DNA from: Mesostigma viride
Lineage: Eukaryota > Streptophyta > Mesostigmatophyceae > Mesostigmatales > Mesostigmataceae
Assembly (NCBI GenBank): GCA_009746045.1
Contig: RPFO01000310.1
Span: 1,455,263 to 1,517,262, forward strand
Direction of reading: 5' to 3'
DNA: 62,000 nucleotides
Below, piece after piece: positions 1 to 10,959 of this stretch. A model generated the notes under the pieces. The model had not been told where the DNA came from. It did no database searches and saw only the letters and a program-made list of their open reading frames with translations. Within the stretch, counting starts at the first letter, position 1. Every line of letters begins with the position of its first letter. The translations under genes and the position numbers were made by a program.

Positions 1-1439
1 CTTATTGCACCCAAGGCTGCGGATCGTTAGCGTGTCGTTTACTAGCGCGAATGCAGCTGTGGCATGCCTTAGGCATTAAGGAGACTGGGGGTCTCTGCCC
101 TTTCTCTGTTTTGTGCACAATAGGGATTAAAAGCATTCCGGTGCTCCGTGACTCCCAAAAGCACGAGTTTAATTAATTAATTAATCATTAATCGCTTCGT
201 CTTTCTACTTAAGACGCACACGCTGATTTTCCCGAAGCTATTACGCATCATGACGAGCAAATTCGCACCTAGCTCGACGCAGCGGCGTCAGCAGCGCTGA
301 GCCTTGAAGCTACGCAGGAAGCTGCGCCTATACGTGCCGCCCGCCTGGAACTTAGGCAGCAGTACCACTTGAATCCCAAGTTTAGTGGTACATTCGGCCC
401 TATCTTCGTCCTCGCCGTCGGCCTCTCCTGAGCCCAAGCGCAGTCGTCCCGCGAGCCACCCAGCCAGTTTTACGATTTCCCCATGACGAGCCACACGTTT
501 GGCTGAAAGGTCCGAGTGAACACTGGCTGCACGTCCTGTTTCATGGGACGTGGGCCGGCACGCTTTTGGATTGCGCTACCAACTCAAAGTCGGGAGGGCG
601 GGCCTTCGCCTGCCGTCGGTGGCAGCTCGTACGGTCCGGCTGCAAAGCTGCAAAGCTGCAAAGCTACACCCGTCCCACCTCACATGCAAATCGCCCTTTG
701 CTCTCTCCTCGGACGCTCTGATGCCCAGATTTTTTCCCCCACCGCTGTGCATGACCGACACCATCCGAGGTCCCTCCTTAAGTAGGCCGTCGAGCAGCAG
801 TGACTCCCCTCGCTGCAGATGTGGCAGCCCTGGGGTGCATGCACGCTGATCGCTGCCGAGTCCACATCTCCACGCCAAGTCCACCCTTCTCGCCTCCACC
901 AGTCACGCATCCCGGGGTGGGCGGGCCACCACCGACGCATCACTGCCCAGCTTCCATGACATCGACCAGCGCCTCAAGGACAACGCTATCGCCAATGATC
1001 GAGTGCCTGCAAAACTGTCATGCACCGCAGGCTCACCGCCCAGGCGGTGAAGGACATCGCCGCCCGGCAGCACCTGCTGCATGGCCCTCAGTGCCGACGA
1101 TGCTCCTCCGGCCACCGGCCCAGACCTGGGCGGACATGCTTCGAACACCACACCTTCTCCACCTCGCCTCCGCACCATGCATCCGCACAGCTTTATTAAC
1201 AGCAAAAACGCTCGACCTGCGCAGAGTGCCGCCATCACCAAGCGCAGCCACAATGTCATCGTCAAGCATTTGACCAGCCGGCAAGTGAGGACTCGGAGGT
1301 CTTTGCCATAGCGTTTAAGCGCGACATTCTACCCCCATGCAACTCACTGGTGAGCTGCGGATGTCCGGCTGTCCGCCTTGACCCGGCCGCATGCGCGGGG
1401 TAAGGCTCGGCCCGGCCCCTGCTCATCACCTAGCTTCAA
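1..1439. other. Intergenic, no gene recognised
   Basis: No convincing gene is seen. There is an AT-rich TTAATTAA tract at about 169-190 and three tandem copies of an 8-bp GCAAAGCT unit at about 642-665. Between about 900 and 1320 the plus strand gives broken coding-like stretches (for example QAVKDIAARQHLLHG) that could be the front of the LINE relic that follows, but I could not identify them. Confidence 0.4.
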
Positions 1440-2125
1440 GTACATACGTCATATGTCGTTATCCACTGGTGGATAACTGCTGTTGTTTCTTGATGCCGCA
1501 AGAAGCTCTCGAGGATTCCTGTACACGCTGGACGACAACTTGACCCTGGCACAGCAACAGCGGCGACGGGAGCTATGGCCGACTACCTCTGGACAGCTCC
1601 GGCAGACCGCAGGGGGAGTCCGGTATATACTGGAGGGGGGCGGTCATCCACGTCGACCACAGCATGCAAGCGCACCCGCCCCCGGCCACGTCCCAGCAGC
1701 CCAAGTCTAGGGAATATATAGCAGTAGCGTAGATTAGTCAGGCTTAGCTTAGCACGTGGCTCACGCCTGTGCGCATGTGCGCCTAGAATGGGACTCCCCA
1801 CGGATGATGTGGCATTTTTAAGAATTTAGCCAAGCTCTGCCTATGCAGAGAGCTACTCTCTGCTGAGTAGCCTTGCAAGCCCTAGCCATTGTTTAGCGGC
1901 ATGATGATCTTCCACCCTATGCCGCGCCTTAGGTGCTGGACACATAGTGGTGCAGGTGCACGTTGCGCACCCAGAGCAGGTGTAGTTTATACACCTACCC
2001 TTGCAGGAGGTAGCCCAGAATGTATTAAAGGCCATAATTTATGCCCCCTCTCAGGGATATGTGCTACATGTACTCCCAACGGAGATAATATTTTACACTT
2101 TAATTTAATTAATTTAATTTAATTT
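1440..2125 (+). mobile_element. LINE relic: ORF1 C-terminal fragment plus 3' end with AT tail
   Basis: Around 1510-1730 the plus strand reads, with one frame change, a DDNLTLAQQQRR-like segment followed by YWRGAVIHVD. This matches the end of the L1-type ORF1 protein seen better preserved at 13634-14071 (DDLTPA... then YWRGGDLYV). From about 1825 the sequence matches, in opposite orientation, the 305-bp insert at 33045-33349, through the conserved GCTACAT...CTCCCAACGGAG block at about 2067-2085. It ends in a TTTAA-type simple tail (about 2098-2125). A 3' end with a simple-sequence tail is typical of target-primed retrotransposition. No open frame survives. Confidence 0.6.
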
Positions 2126-2169
2126 GAGACCCTGCGGCATTAAGTTGGAGCTCATATAGTTTCGACAAT

Positions 2170-2416
2170 AGGTTTCAAGGGCGGCGGTGGTCCTGATTAC
2201 CGCCTGTCCGACCTGATTTATGCGGATGATACCACCCTCATCGAGCGCCCCGAGCATGCACATTCAGACCTCAGTGGCTGGACTGTCTGGGCTTGGAGGC
2301 GCGGGCGGTGGGGTTGGAGAATTGAGTGTCAAAACTGAGGCAATTGTGATTGGGGCTATATACCAGTTGCCCGCCTCAGCCGCTGCTGCTAGACGGGACG
2401 TAGGCCCCGTTCCGTG
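2170..2416 (+). pseudogene. LINE reverse transcriptase palm fragment
   Basis: The plus strand reads DYRLSDLIYADDTTLIE, where YADD is the catalytic box of a non-LTR reverse transcriptase. After a frameshift comes ELSVKTEAIVIG, the usual GLxLxxxKTE motif downstream of YADD. Both motifs lie in the expected order and spacing but in different frames, and the rest of the domain is missing. This is a decayed fragment of LINE ORF2. Confidence 0.8.
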
Positions 2417-2440
2417 ATCGCTTCAAACTGCTGGTGGGGA

Positions 2441-3720
2441 TGTCGCGTTTGCGTGCCATTATATCCTAGTCGACTATAACTTGGAAGGCATACCCATAGC
2501 AATAGAGTACTCATGTGTGCATGTGATCCACGTACTATATAAAACCAGTGTGATGCAGCTAGGTCACGGACATACTTGACCGCCGACCTCATGACAGGCA
2601 ACTCCGTAGCCAACCAGCTGTATAATAAAACCATGATGCTTTATTCGGAAAGCAACCAAAACATTCACATTTAATTTCAAATGACATCGACAAGAATACA
2701 TACAAGTGTTGTCTAGTCTTATAATGTCGTACTTGTGCGTCACTGTCCGAATAAGGCTAAGCGGTTCTTGATAACCTTAGTAGCAGGCCTGAGGCCTCAG
2801 GTGACGCCACACTGCTCGATCCGCTTGGCTTACGACTGACAGTGTCCTTAAGCGCCCCCTATCCTGTCTACCTATCCCGCTTACCCCAGCTATATGGCTC
2901 ACTGGCCAACGACGACCGGGTTCCTTCCCAAGTCTCGCCCACAATACACACATCATCTTGACGAAACCAAACAGTTATCACTTCCGTCAACCAATCTCAT
3001 GACCGAATTACTCATTGCAACCACTCTCGGGGGCTGCATGCTCCGGATTGTTCCACTATTAAACCCCTTGACGACAACACCAAGTTGTGAGGGAGAGTAA
3101 TGAGCGAACAACGACCACCATGGCCGCTGCAGTGCTCCTAAATACCTCCAAAAATCCCGGCATCCATGCGCTGTCGCTTTTGCCAGCAAGCGGCCTGACG
3201 TGCAGTTAGACTGCCAGCAAAATGCTGAGCAAGTCTCTTCGACAGCCACGCGCGAGCCAGCACACCGCACACTACGATCTGTGTATCTAGCTTTGTCAGA
3301 TGGACTGAACATCACTTCCGTCTGGACAATACAAAAGATTCGTAACTGCCAGATGTTACGCACCAGAATATTGCGCAAGCCTGGCACCAACTTAGGCTTT
3401 GCGCCCCAAAGTCTTGCGCCTGAACCTAAGTCAGGTCACCTATAAGACTGTCACTCTAGAGATTCAGGCCTTTCTGGCGCGGCGCTCTGGACACACCGCC
3501 CAAAGGAACAAAGCCTGCGGCCTACTGAATCGGAACCAGCCAAACGCGTCGGTAACGATTCCGATTACGGCAACCGCGTAACTTCTTCAGTGCACGGATG
3601 TAAATGATCACGGACGTGACAGCTGTCGCGTTTGCGTGCCATTATAATGCCTAGACTATCACTTGGAAGGCATATCCATAGCAATAGAGTACTCATGTGT
3701 GTGATCCACAGTCTATATCC
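2441..3720. repeat. 1.08-kb unidentified repeat, copy A, flanked by ~100-bp direct repeats
   Basis: Two imperfect direct repeats starting TGTCGCGTTTGCGTGCCATT lie at 2441-2542 and 3624-3718. They enclose about 1.08 kb that is nearly identical to 14271-15352. The second copy lacks the flanking 100-bp repeats. The arrangement resembles a miniature LTR element, but I found no primer-binding site, and copy B shows the core also occurs alone. A minus-strand open frame (about 3390-2953) is largely kept in copy B but resembles nothing known; it may be incidental to the high identity. Confidence 0.6.
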
Positions 3721-3825
3721 CCCCCACTTTTTAACTCGAAACATGTGAAGAGCCAAAAAGTAAAAAAGATCGAGGATCACATAGGGAAAAAATAATCCCA
3801 CGGCAGGACCACACATGCTTTTCAA

Positions 3826-3866
3826 ATTATTAATTAATTAATAAGCACGTGACTGCGTCACGTGGG
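3826..3866. repeat. Palindromic terminus of an inverted-repeat family
   Basis: A TTAATTAATTAAT tract is followed by the hairpin CACGTGAC-tgc-GTCACGTG (3846-3864). The same pair occurs at both ends of the element at 32971-34350, and altered copies lie at 34470-34500 and 59101-59131. No partner end was found nearby, so this is a solitary terminus or a truncated copy. Confidence 0.55.
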
Positions 3867-4202
3867 TGCCAATACAGAGTAAAGGAACCTTCAACCCTAT
3901 ATACACAGCGAGAAGGAGGGAGGGCGCCCTAGCTTCTCTCACTGCCGCAGGTGGGCAGGCCACAGAGCGCTCTCTCCACGGCATGCATGGTGCCGGGGCG
4001 CAACACAGTCTGTGGGTGCAATACAACCAGCTTGCAATACCATAGGTAGGCTGACGCATAGCTTATGCTACAAATGTGAGGTGGGCTCAAGACGTCGGCT
4101 AATTAAGGCGCAAGCTGATGGCCACAAGGTGCCAGAGCTAATTGAAGGTACTATAACGCTGTGCGCTAATATCGTTTCAAGTGCTGTAATGCTTAAGCTA
4201 TC

Positions 4203-5135
4203 AGTTAGATATATATATGTACGTCGGAGACGTTGGGGACTCAGTGTGAGAATGATGGCTGCAGCAACGCCAGGGATCAGGCGTTCCTTGTCATTATTCA
4301 CTCCATATGTGGGCACACATTATATGTCGTGGACACATCACTCACACGAGATCCCAGGGAGGGTACTCTGCTGGCGGAGTCGCCAGCCGTCGAAAGGCAA
4401 AAAGTTTGGTGCATTACGCACCGGGATCTTGAAGGGGAGCTGGCCCCAACCGTCAACATAAACCTCACCTGCGTCCTGGGACGCAGGGGTCGGGTTCGCG
4501 CCGAGGCTCATGCCTGCCAGCGCCCTCCCGACAGAGGTGTTGCCAGACGAGGACCTCGTCTGGCCGGAGGTCACCTCTCTCCTAGGAGAGGGTGAAGCCT
4601 CCCCCTCCTCCATAGAGGAGGAATCCTCTTCCACCTGTCGCCCTGGGCGGGTGGCATGAGGTGCGGGGCAACCTCGGACTCGTTGCGAGTCCCGGTGCCC
4701 TGTTCCCCTGGGGGCAGACTCCTCGGCAGCGACAGCTTCACGCTGCCGGCGAGGGGTGTCCGCCACCACCATGCGGTAGGTGACATTTTCGTCACGCTCC
4801 CGCGGTGGGGAACTGCGAGGAGAAATTCTCCTCTGAGACGCCGGGAAAGGCAGTCTCGTGGTAATGGGGGCTCCCGGTTAGCGGGAGGCCGACCCCGACC
4901 GTTTCCTGCCCCTCCCCGCTGAAGGGTGGGGCGGACATTGTTGTTCTTAGCTTCCGAGTTCTTCGGCGCCATGTCTAATCCAAGTTAGATATATATATGT
5001 ACGTCGGAGACGTTGGGGACTCAGTGTGAGAATGATGGCTGCAGCAACGCCAGGGATCAGGCGTTCCTTGTCATTATTCACCCCATATGTGGGCACACAT
5101 TATATGTCGTGGACACATCACTCACACGAGATCCC
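4203..5135 (-). mobile_element. Possible miniature LTR element (153-bp direct repeats)
   Basis: Positions 4203-4355 and 4983-5135 are 153-bp direct repeats differing, by eye, at one base. Read on the minus strand, the upstream repeat is followed at once by TGGATTAGAC (4982-4973), which has the form of a primer-binding site (TGG, complementary to tRNA CCA). An ATG follows directly at 4972, opening a 133-codon frame; a second frame (4772-4338) is rich in Ser and Glu. Against an LTR origin, the repeats do not begin TG or end CA and I found no target duplication. A simple segmental duplication remains possible. Confidence 0.35.
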
Positions 5136-5441
5136 TAGGACAACTGGACTACGCTCACTTGTCCGCCACGTGTCCAGGTTCTAGAGGCTTCTAGACCTGG
5201 AGCAACGTTACTACGCACAACGTCCACTAGACTAGTTGCTAGCTACGTAACTTGCGTACACGTGTGTGCGTCGCGCCACAACCGGCGCTCGGCACCGTTA
5301 TTCTGTCTCCGCCAGAATAACTCCGGTCACACTGTATGTTCCCCTGTGTGGCTCCGGCCACAAGTCAGCCTCGAGGTATCTCAGCTAACTCTATCCCTTA
5401 ATCGATTAATTGCCCCCATCTAGACAACTAGCTGGAGTGCT
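5136..5441. other. No gene; downstream flank of the L1 ORF1 relic
   Basis: No coding sequence is recognised. The stretch lies just downstream, on the minus strand, of the ORF1 stop codon at 5444-5442, where ORF2 of an L1-type element would be expected. No endonuclease or reverse transcriptase motif is visible, so the element was truncated or the space was replaced by other repeats. Confidence 0.4.
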
Positions 5442-5493
5442 CTATCCCGGGGAAGCCCGTGGGGGCTTCCACAGTTTCTTGTTGACATAGAGG
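5442..5493 (-). pseudogene. L1-type ORF1, C-terminal end (downstream of hAT insertion)
   Basis: This is the last piece of the ORF1 that is interrupted by the hAT element. Reading on the minus strand from 13634 through one copy of the 8-bp target duplication and on at 5485, the frame gives GGDLY then VNKKLWKPPRASPG and a TAG stop at 5444-5442. The frame runs unbroken across the pre-insertion site, which ties this short segment to the ORF1 body 8.1 kb away. Confidence 0.8.
5486..5493. repeat. hAT target-site duplication, left copy (CATAGAGG)
   Basis: CATAGAGG here and at 13626-13633 flank the CAGTG/CACTG ends of the hAT element. Eight bases is the duplication length characteristic of the hAT superfamily. 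Confidence 0.93.
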
Positions 5494-5888
5494 CAGTGAA
5501 CGCCAATACGCCGTATAATACGGTAAATACGCCGTATTATACAATACGGCGGGGTTTGGCGTACTATCGTACTAGAAATACGCGTATTGCGTTCTCAACG
5601 CAAATACGGCGCATAATACGTATTTTTCGCGTATTATACGGCGCCCGGCACCGGAATTTGGCGCCAGAGCTAGTTTTGGCGCAGCTCATGCAGCCGACAG
5701 CCTTGCGCGCCAAAAGTAACCGCCGCTACCGAAGCTGAGGCTTGAGGCCGAACACTAAACATGCCAAAGGTGCTGCCGCCTGTGTACCGGGCAGTTTGGT
5801 AGCACAGTGCTGGCATTTACTAGCTGCATGGAAAGTAGAGCGATGGCGCACGGTCGAGGCAAGGAACCTGACCTCGGAATGAACTACG

Positions 5889-6197
5889 ATGCATGACATG
5901 TCAGAGTCGGAGTACGAAGAGGCCCGAGCACGACATCTTGCTAGCTTGGAGTTAGATGATGATGCCGACAACAATGACGGTGGGGACGAGGAGCCTACTG
6001 GCCCCGACAACAGTGGGGACGAGGGGGATGGTGATTCAAAGCGGGCCAAGGCTGCCGTTTGGGAGTTCGTCAAGAAGGAGCGCATTGTAGTGAACGGCCT
6101 GCTGACGAACAACTACAAGCAATCCTGCCTTCAGTGCGGCATTACCTGGAAGGGGAGCGCCACTAGGGCAAAGCTCCACATCGTCGGAACCGGATGA
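5889..6197 (+). pseudogene. hAT transposase remnant: BED zinc finger only
   Basis: The 102-codon frame starts with an acidic stretch (about residues 5-48, rich in Asp, Glu and Gly) followed by AVWEFVKKERIV, then CLQCG and KLHIVGTG. This is the W-x-F ... CxxC ... H layout of a BED-type zinc finger, the DNA-binding N terminus of hAT transposases. It stops at TGA just where the second zinc-binding His should be completed, and none of the catalytic RNase-H-like fold or C-terminal hAT dimerisation domain follows. It is the sole coding remnant of the surrounding hAT element. Confidence 0.75.
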
Positions 6198-6429
6198 GCC
6201 ACATCATGCACAACAGGCTCATCAGCACACACCACAACCTGCAAGCTTTATCAAAGCCGAAGGAGATTTCAGATGAGGATATGCCCTGGAGGCATAAGCC
6301 AGTTTAGTTTGCTGGCCTGGATTTAGAGTGCCGTGCATGGTGGCGCTAGAGCTTGGGGCTGGCCACTGGCTGGCCAGCCGGCAGCTCGCCTCATTTGCAC
6401 GTGGCATGAGTACTTTGCTTTTCAAGTGG

Positions 6430-6558
6430 TAGGACGTAGGACTCACAATCTCACATCATGATGCATGTTTATGGCATGGTGCATGACATTGTATGTATGG
6501 CATGGTGGTGGCTGCCTGCATAGTAGTACGTGTTTATGGCATGCATGGTGCATGACAG
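6430..6558. repeat. Minisatellite segment left of the copia insertion
   Basis: Repeats of CATCATGATGCATG, TATGGCATGGTG and GGCTGCCTGCAT match the longer block at 12676-13110. The two blocks were one array before the copia element landed: the left flank ends GCATGACAGTG and the right flank starts TATGGCATGG, and GCATGACAGTGTATGGCATG occurs intact at about 12810. Confidence 0.75.
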
Positions 6559-7300
6559 TGAGAAAGAACTAATGGGTTTGCCCTCTACAATGCTTGTGAT
6601 TGAAACCCAAATGTGCCTGTCCTTGCAGGTACAGGCTATGGAGGATGGAGCAAAGAGACAGAGACTCAGTTTGAGGCAGAATGATAGTGAGGAGTACCTT
6701 TGGCAAGGCTCCTCAGTTGTTTTATTAACTCGAGGAAAAAACACAGGCAGAAAACTGGAATGACCTGATTGGCTGGCTAGGAATGTGCCTAGGAATATTC
6801 TCATGTAATACTCAGGCCACCAATCAGGTTAGGTCAGTGTACAGGCTACCAATCAGATCTAGACAAGAATAAATCTTATCTTGTAACTGCTGTACAGCCT
6901 TATCTTGTAACTGATGTACAGTCTTAACTTGTAACTGCTGCACAGTAATCTAACTATTTAATAAAAGATCTCTCTGTGTGTGATCTGATGATGATGAAGT
7001 AAATCTGGCGTGAACATATCAGCGCCACATCTGACATGCACAGTGTACATGTCAATCAGTCAGCTGTCCTGTCATAGATTCTCATCTGACATGTCATAGG
7101 TCAGCTGACATAGACAGATTTGTCAGCTGCCTATAAGGATCCACTTGGCATAGGTACTAATCCCTGATTACTAAAACTGGCCACAACTTTCTCATTTGTA
7201 GGCCAAATCCAACGGGATAAAAACAGTGGCTCCTGTACAAGAGCCTCTATCTATCTAGCCAGGTCAGGTGGGTACAAATACAAGGACCATGTCCTTGACA
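6559..7300 (-). repeat. Copia 3' LTR
   Basis: 742 bp, ending TTGACA on the plus strand. Its plus-strand start reads TGAGAAAGAAC against TGAAAGAAC in the other LTR, a 2-bp difference. Preceded on the minus strand by the purine tract at 7301-7308. Confidence 0.93.
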
Positions 7301-7310
7301 CCCCCCTTAC
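7301..7310 (-). promoter_or_regulatory. Copia polypurine tract
   Basis: The minus strand reads GTAAGGGGGG immediately before the 3' LTR. This is the expected place and composition of the primer for plus-strand DNA synthesis. Confidence 0.8.
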
Positions 7311-7401
7311 AACACATGACCTTGCTCTAGTGCTATCCTGTCAAGTATAACACTTAGAGCAAAAAAGCTCTCAGCCCCTGTGGGCATATACAACTGCATA
7401 T

Positions 7402-8016
7402 CTAAGTAGACACCAGCAGCTTGTCCCGCAGGGTGATGAACCGTGCCCTTCCCAGGGCCTTGGTGAAGATGTCAGCCAGGTTGTCCTTGCCAGGGCAGTG
7501 ACGCATGCAGATGGAGCCCCCCTCCACCTGCTCACGGATGAAGTGGTAGCGCACGTCGATGTGCTTGGTGCGCTTGGGGTGCACAGGGTCCTTGGCCAGG
7601 GCCACCGCGCCAGTGTTGTCGCACAGCACGGTCGTGGGCCCCTCCACAGGTGCACCCAGGTCTCCCAGCAGGCGCCTGAGTGGCAGCACCAGCTGGGTGA
7701 CGCTGCTCGCAGCAATGTACTCTGCCTCGCAGGAAGACAGAGCAACAATGGGTTGCTTGCGGCTGCACCACTCCACGGGCGCACCCCGGAACAGGACCAG
7801 GTTGCCCGTCACAGAGCGTCTGGACTCTGGGCAGTTAGCCCAGTCAGCGTCAGTCCAGGCCTCCAGCCCCCCTTCCTGACCATACCGCAGACCCTTGTCC
7901 CTCGTGGTGTAGAGGTACCGGATCAGGCGGTCGGCAGCCTCCATGTGGGCCGCCGTGGGTGCCTGCATGTGCTGGCCAGTTGGTTGACAGCAAAAGCAAT
8001 GTCTGGACGTGTCCAC
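7402..8016 (-). CDS. Copia pol, RNase H end (separate frame)
   Basis: This frame continues the polyprotein after a one-base slip near 7985. It holds the copia RNase H signature: an ADWA segment (first catalytic Asp), CEAEYIAAS (Glu), LCDNTGA (Asp) and the terminal KDNLADIFTKAL motif, ending RDKLLVST and a stop at 7402. The upstream frame loses the match after FAVNQLA and this one regains it at QHMQAPTAAHMEA. One missing base therefore separates reverse transcriptase from RNase H in this copy, by mutation or by sequence error. Confidence 0.9.
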   Translation of the reverse strand: MDTSRHCFCCQPTGQHMQAPTAAHMEAADRLIRYLYTTRDKGLRYGQEGGLEAWTDADWANCPESRRSVTGNLVLFRGAPVEWCSRKQPIVALSSCEAEYIAASSVTQLVLPLRRLLGDLGAPVEGPTTVLCDNTGAVALAKDPVHPKRTKHIDVRYHFIREQVEGGSICMRHCPGKDNLADIFTKALGRARFITLRDKLLVST

Positions 8017-10940
8017 AGCGCGACATACAGCACGGCACCGGTTTTGGACTGATACAGCTGGGTGTCCGGGGCATTTAGCTGCATTCCCCCCTCGCGTTGG
8101 GGACTAACACGGGACACACTGACCGGGGTGCGTACAGGGAAGGAGGGAGAAAGCCCAAAGCGGGCAGCCAGGGCCTCAATATACACAGTTTGGTGCAAGG
8201 AAAGAGACCGGGAAACAGGGTCGACATGGAGAGAAACACCGAGGAAAAAAGAAGGGTCATCGGACTCGGTGATCTGAAACTTGCTGGCCAAACGATGAGA
8301 CCACGAGGCCAGCCAGGAAGAGGAAGGACTGCCTGCAATAATGTCGTCGACATGGACAAACACAAACGTACGAGACGTGGGATACACGTACAGGCAGGAA
8401 TCCGTTGGGCTTTGTACAGCACCATCGGAGAGAAGATAGGCACTAAATGTTTTGTGCCAGTTACGTGGTGCCTGCTTGATGCCATAGAGGCTGCGTTGCA
8501 GCTTCCACACCAGCACATCACCAGCGGCATCACGCTGCTCAAAGCCAGCAGGAGGACGCACATAGACGTCCTCAGAAAGTGGGGCGTACAAAAACGCAGT
8601 GCGAACATCAAGTTGCTTCAGCACATACCCAGACGAGACACCAAAAGCTAGTGCCAAACGAATGGTGGAGGAACGAACAGTAGGGCTAAAGACCTCAGTG
8701 AAATCTATGCCTTCCCGCTGAGCAAAGCCCTTCACAACAAAACGGGCCTTGAAACGGCCATCGCTTTTGACAGCAAACACCCACCGAGATGGAAGGACCT
8801 TGGCAGTGCGAGGAAGAGACTTGGAAGAAACGAGTGAATATACTGCATGTTCGCGAATGCTAGAAAGCTCACTATCCATCGCAGCACGCCACTCAGGGCT
8901 AGCATGGGCCTCAGCAAAAGAGGAGGGGATGGACGTGGAACCTGAGCTAGTGTGGAGTGAGAAAGTATCAAACAGATCACGCACACTCATGTAGTCAGGG
9001 TAAAAACGAGCCCATTTAGGGGAAACACGATCAAGAGGGGTTGTGGGTAACACCTGAGCGAGGGGATCATGTGCAACGCCGTCGGACACCAGTGCAGCAG
9101 TGGCCATAGCGGCAGCCGGTTGCTTGCCGCGGAGGGCCTGCACTAATTTGTGTAGCTGGGACGAAGAAGGAGATTCAGCAGCAGGTGTGTCTGCCGTCGA
9201 CACGTGTCCAGGTGGTGTAGAGGTAGAAGCCGACGACGCCTCCAGCGCAGGACTTGGTGCGAAAACAGGTGCAGACTCAGACTCAGCGGGTTTGGGCTCA
9301 GGACTTGGCGCTGGCGCCTCCTCCAGTGGCGAGCCCCCCTCACCACTGGCATCCCCCGACAAAGCCTCCAGTGGCGAGCCCCCCTCACCACTGGCATCCC
9401 CCAAAGCAGTGCCCCCACTGCTGGCAGCGCCCACAGCAGCGTCCTCACTGCTGGCAGCGGCGCGCCGCGCCATGGCTCTAGTCACAGGACCAGAGGGCGG
9501 TAGGGCCAGAGTAGTATCAGGCCCAGGGACAGAATTCTCAGTGACCGGTGGCAGCAGAAGCTCGGAAGCCTCCTCCCCCTCCACCAGTGCCGGCAGCAGC
9601 TGAGGTGATGGCAGGGCGTCGTTGCGCCAGGCCTCATTGAAGGCCACGTGGCGACGTTGCACCAAAGTGCGAGTGGCGGAGTCCAGGATCAGATATGCCG
9701 GCGAGTCGGGAGCATAACCGACAAAAATGCCAGGCATGGCCTTGGCCTCCAGCTTGCCACGATGCCCTTCCACACGATGCCAGGCTGGGCAGCCGAAAAT
9801 GCGCATGTGCGACAGATCAGCGTGATGACCTGTCAGCAAAAAGTGTGGCGTGGCATCACCAGGATTCGAGGAGCACGGCAGGCGGTTCAGGATATAAATA
9901 GCACACTGGAGTGCCAATGCCCAGTATGCCTTCCCCAGGCCGGCGTGTGTCAACATCGCCAGAGTCATGCCCATTGCCAGGCCCCAGAGCCGCTCCGCTA
10001 CGCCGTTCTGCTCAGGGCAGTAAGGCGCGGAGAACTCCTGGTGGACGCGGTGTTCAGCACACACCGCCCGCCAGGCTTGACCGGTGAAGACCGCGTCGTT
10101 GTCGGTGCGCAGCACGACAGAGCCGGCGTAGAAGGGGCGAATATCGCGGACGAGCAGCTCTGCAAACCGCCCCACCGCCTCGTCCTTGGTCTTGAGCGCA
10201 AACCCCCATCGCCACCGAGTGGCATCGTCAGTGATGCCCAAGAAGTAGCGGGCTCCCCCCAGCGACTCGACGCTCATCGGGCCCAGCAGGTCGCCATGAA
10301 GCTTGGCGCGCGGCACAGTGGATCGCCGCTGCCCTGGCGGAAATGGCTGGCGCTTGATGAAGCCAGCCGGGCAGGATGGGCAGCCAGGAGCAGTTGGACT
10401 CCTCGTCGTCAAGTTGGATGCAGGGATGGCGACCAGCTTCTTGATGCGGTCGGCACCAGCATGGCCCAAACGCCAGTGCAGCAGCAGGTTAACCGGCCGC
10501 TCCACCGTCACAGCAGCCATCGCTGGCGCTGCCTTCGCCGCAGGTAACACGTAGATGTTGTTCTGCATGGCGATCTTGTGATGCTTGTTATCCAGCACCA
10601 CTGTCTCTTTGTGGAAATCCACCTTGTGACCTGCCTTTGCGAGTTGCGCGACTGAAAGGAGTCGTGCATTCAGGCCAGGTACAAGCAGCGCTCCTTGCAA
10701 GCGCACGCTGTGGCCAGGAAGCTCCACAGCGATGGTGCCCTGGCCGGTAGCGTGCAGCTGTCCGCCGGAGCCAGCGATTGCCCTGCTGTGGGGGGTCAGA
10801 GACACAAAGTCAGAACGGCACGGGGACATGTGGCTGCTCGCAGCCGAGTCCAGCACCCAGGTGAGGTTGTCGCACGTATACTGCGTGAGAGCAGCAGCCT
10901 CCAGCGGCGTCGACGGCGACTCCTCGGCGATGGTGACCAT
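7923..10940 (-). CDS. Copia pol: protease, integrase, reverse transcriptase
   Basis: A 1005-codon frame. Near the start, WVLDSAASSHMSP is the aspartic protease site (DSA rather than the commoner DSG). Integrase follows with the H...H...CPSC zinc module and the acidic triad: HGDLLGP, RTDND and NGVAERL. A long Ala/Ser/Glu/Pro linker contains two 45-bp tandem copies (9321-9402). Reverse transcriptase has QLDVRTAFLYA, SLYGIKQAPRNW and FVHVDDII; the usual YVDD box is HVDD here. The first ATG (10940) lies downstream of the likely frame junction with gag, so translation presumably enters from gag rather than starting here. The frame is lost just before RNase H. Confidence 0.93.
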   Translation of the reverse strand: MVTIAEESPSTPLEAAALTQYTCDNLTWVLDSAASSHMSPCRSDFVSLTPHSRAIAGSGGQLHATGQGTIAVELPGHSVRLQGALLVPGLNARLLSVAQLAKAGHKVDFHKETVVLDNKHHKIAMQNNIYVLPAAKAAPAMAAVTVERPVNLLLHWRLGHAGADRIKKLVAIPASNLTTRSPTAPGCPSCPAGFIKRQPFPPGQRRSTVPRAKLHGDLLGPMSVESLGGARYFLGITDDATRWRWGFALKTKDEAVGRFAELLVRDIRPFYAGSVVLRTDNDAVFTGQAWRAVCAEHRVHQEFSAPYCPEQNGVAERLWGLAMGMTLAMLTHAGLGKAYWALALQCAIYILNRLPCSSNPGDATPHFLLTGHHADLSHMRIFGCPAWHRVEGHRGKLEAKAMPGIFVGYAPDSPAYLILDSATRTLVQRRHVAFNEAWRNDALPSPQLLPALVEGEEASELLLPPVTENSVPGPDTTLALPPSGPVTRAMARRAAASSEDAAVGAASSGGTALGDASGEGGSPLEALSGDASGEGGSPLEEAPAPSPEPKPAESESAPVFAPSPALEASSASTSTPPGHVSTADTPAAESPSSSQLHKLVQALRGKQPAAAMATAALVSDGVAHDPLAQVLPTTPLDRVSPKWARFYPDYMSVRDLFDTFSLHTSSGSTSIPSSFAEAHASPEWRAAMDSELSSIREHAVYSLVSSKSLPRTAKVLPSRWVFAVKSDGRFKARFVVKGFAQREGIDFTEVFSPTVRSSTIRLALAFGVSSGYVLKQLDVRTAFLYAPLSEDVYVRPPAGFEQRDAAGDVLVWKLQRSLYGIKQAPRNWHKTFSAYLLSDGAVQSPTDSCLYVYPTSRTFVFVHVDDIIAGSPSSSWLASWSHRLASKFQITESDDPSFFLGVSLHVDPVSRSLSLHQTVYIEALAARFGLSPSFPVRTPVSVSRVSPQREGGMQLNAPDTQLYQSKTGAVLYVALWTRPDIAFAVNQLASTCRHPRRPTWRLPTA

Positions 10941-10959
10941 GCAGAAGCCAGGCGGCAGT

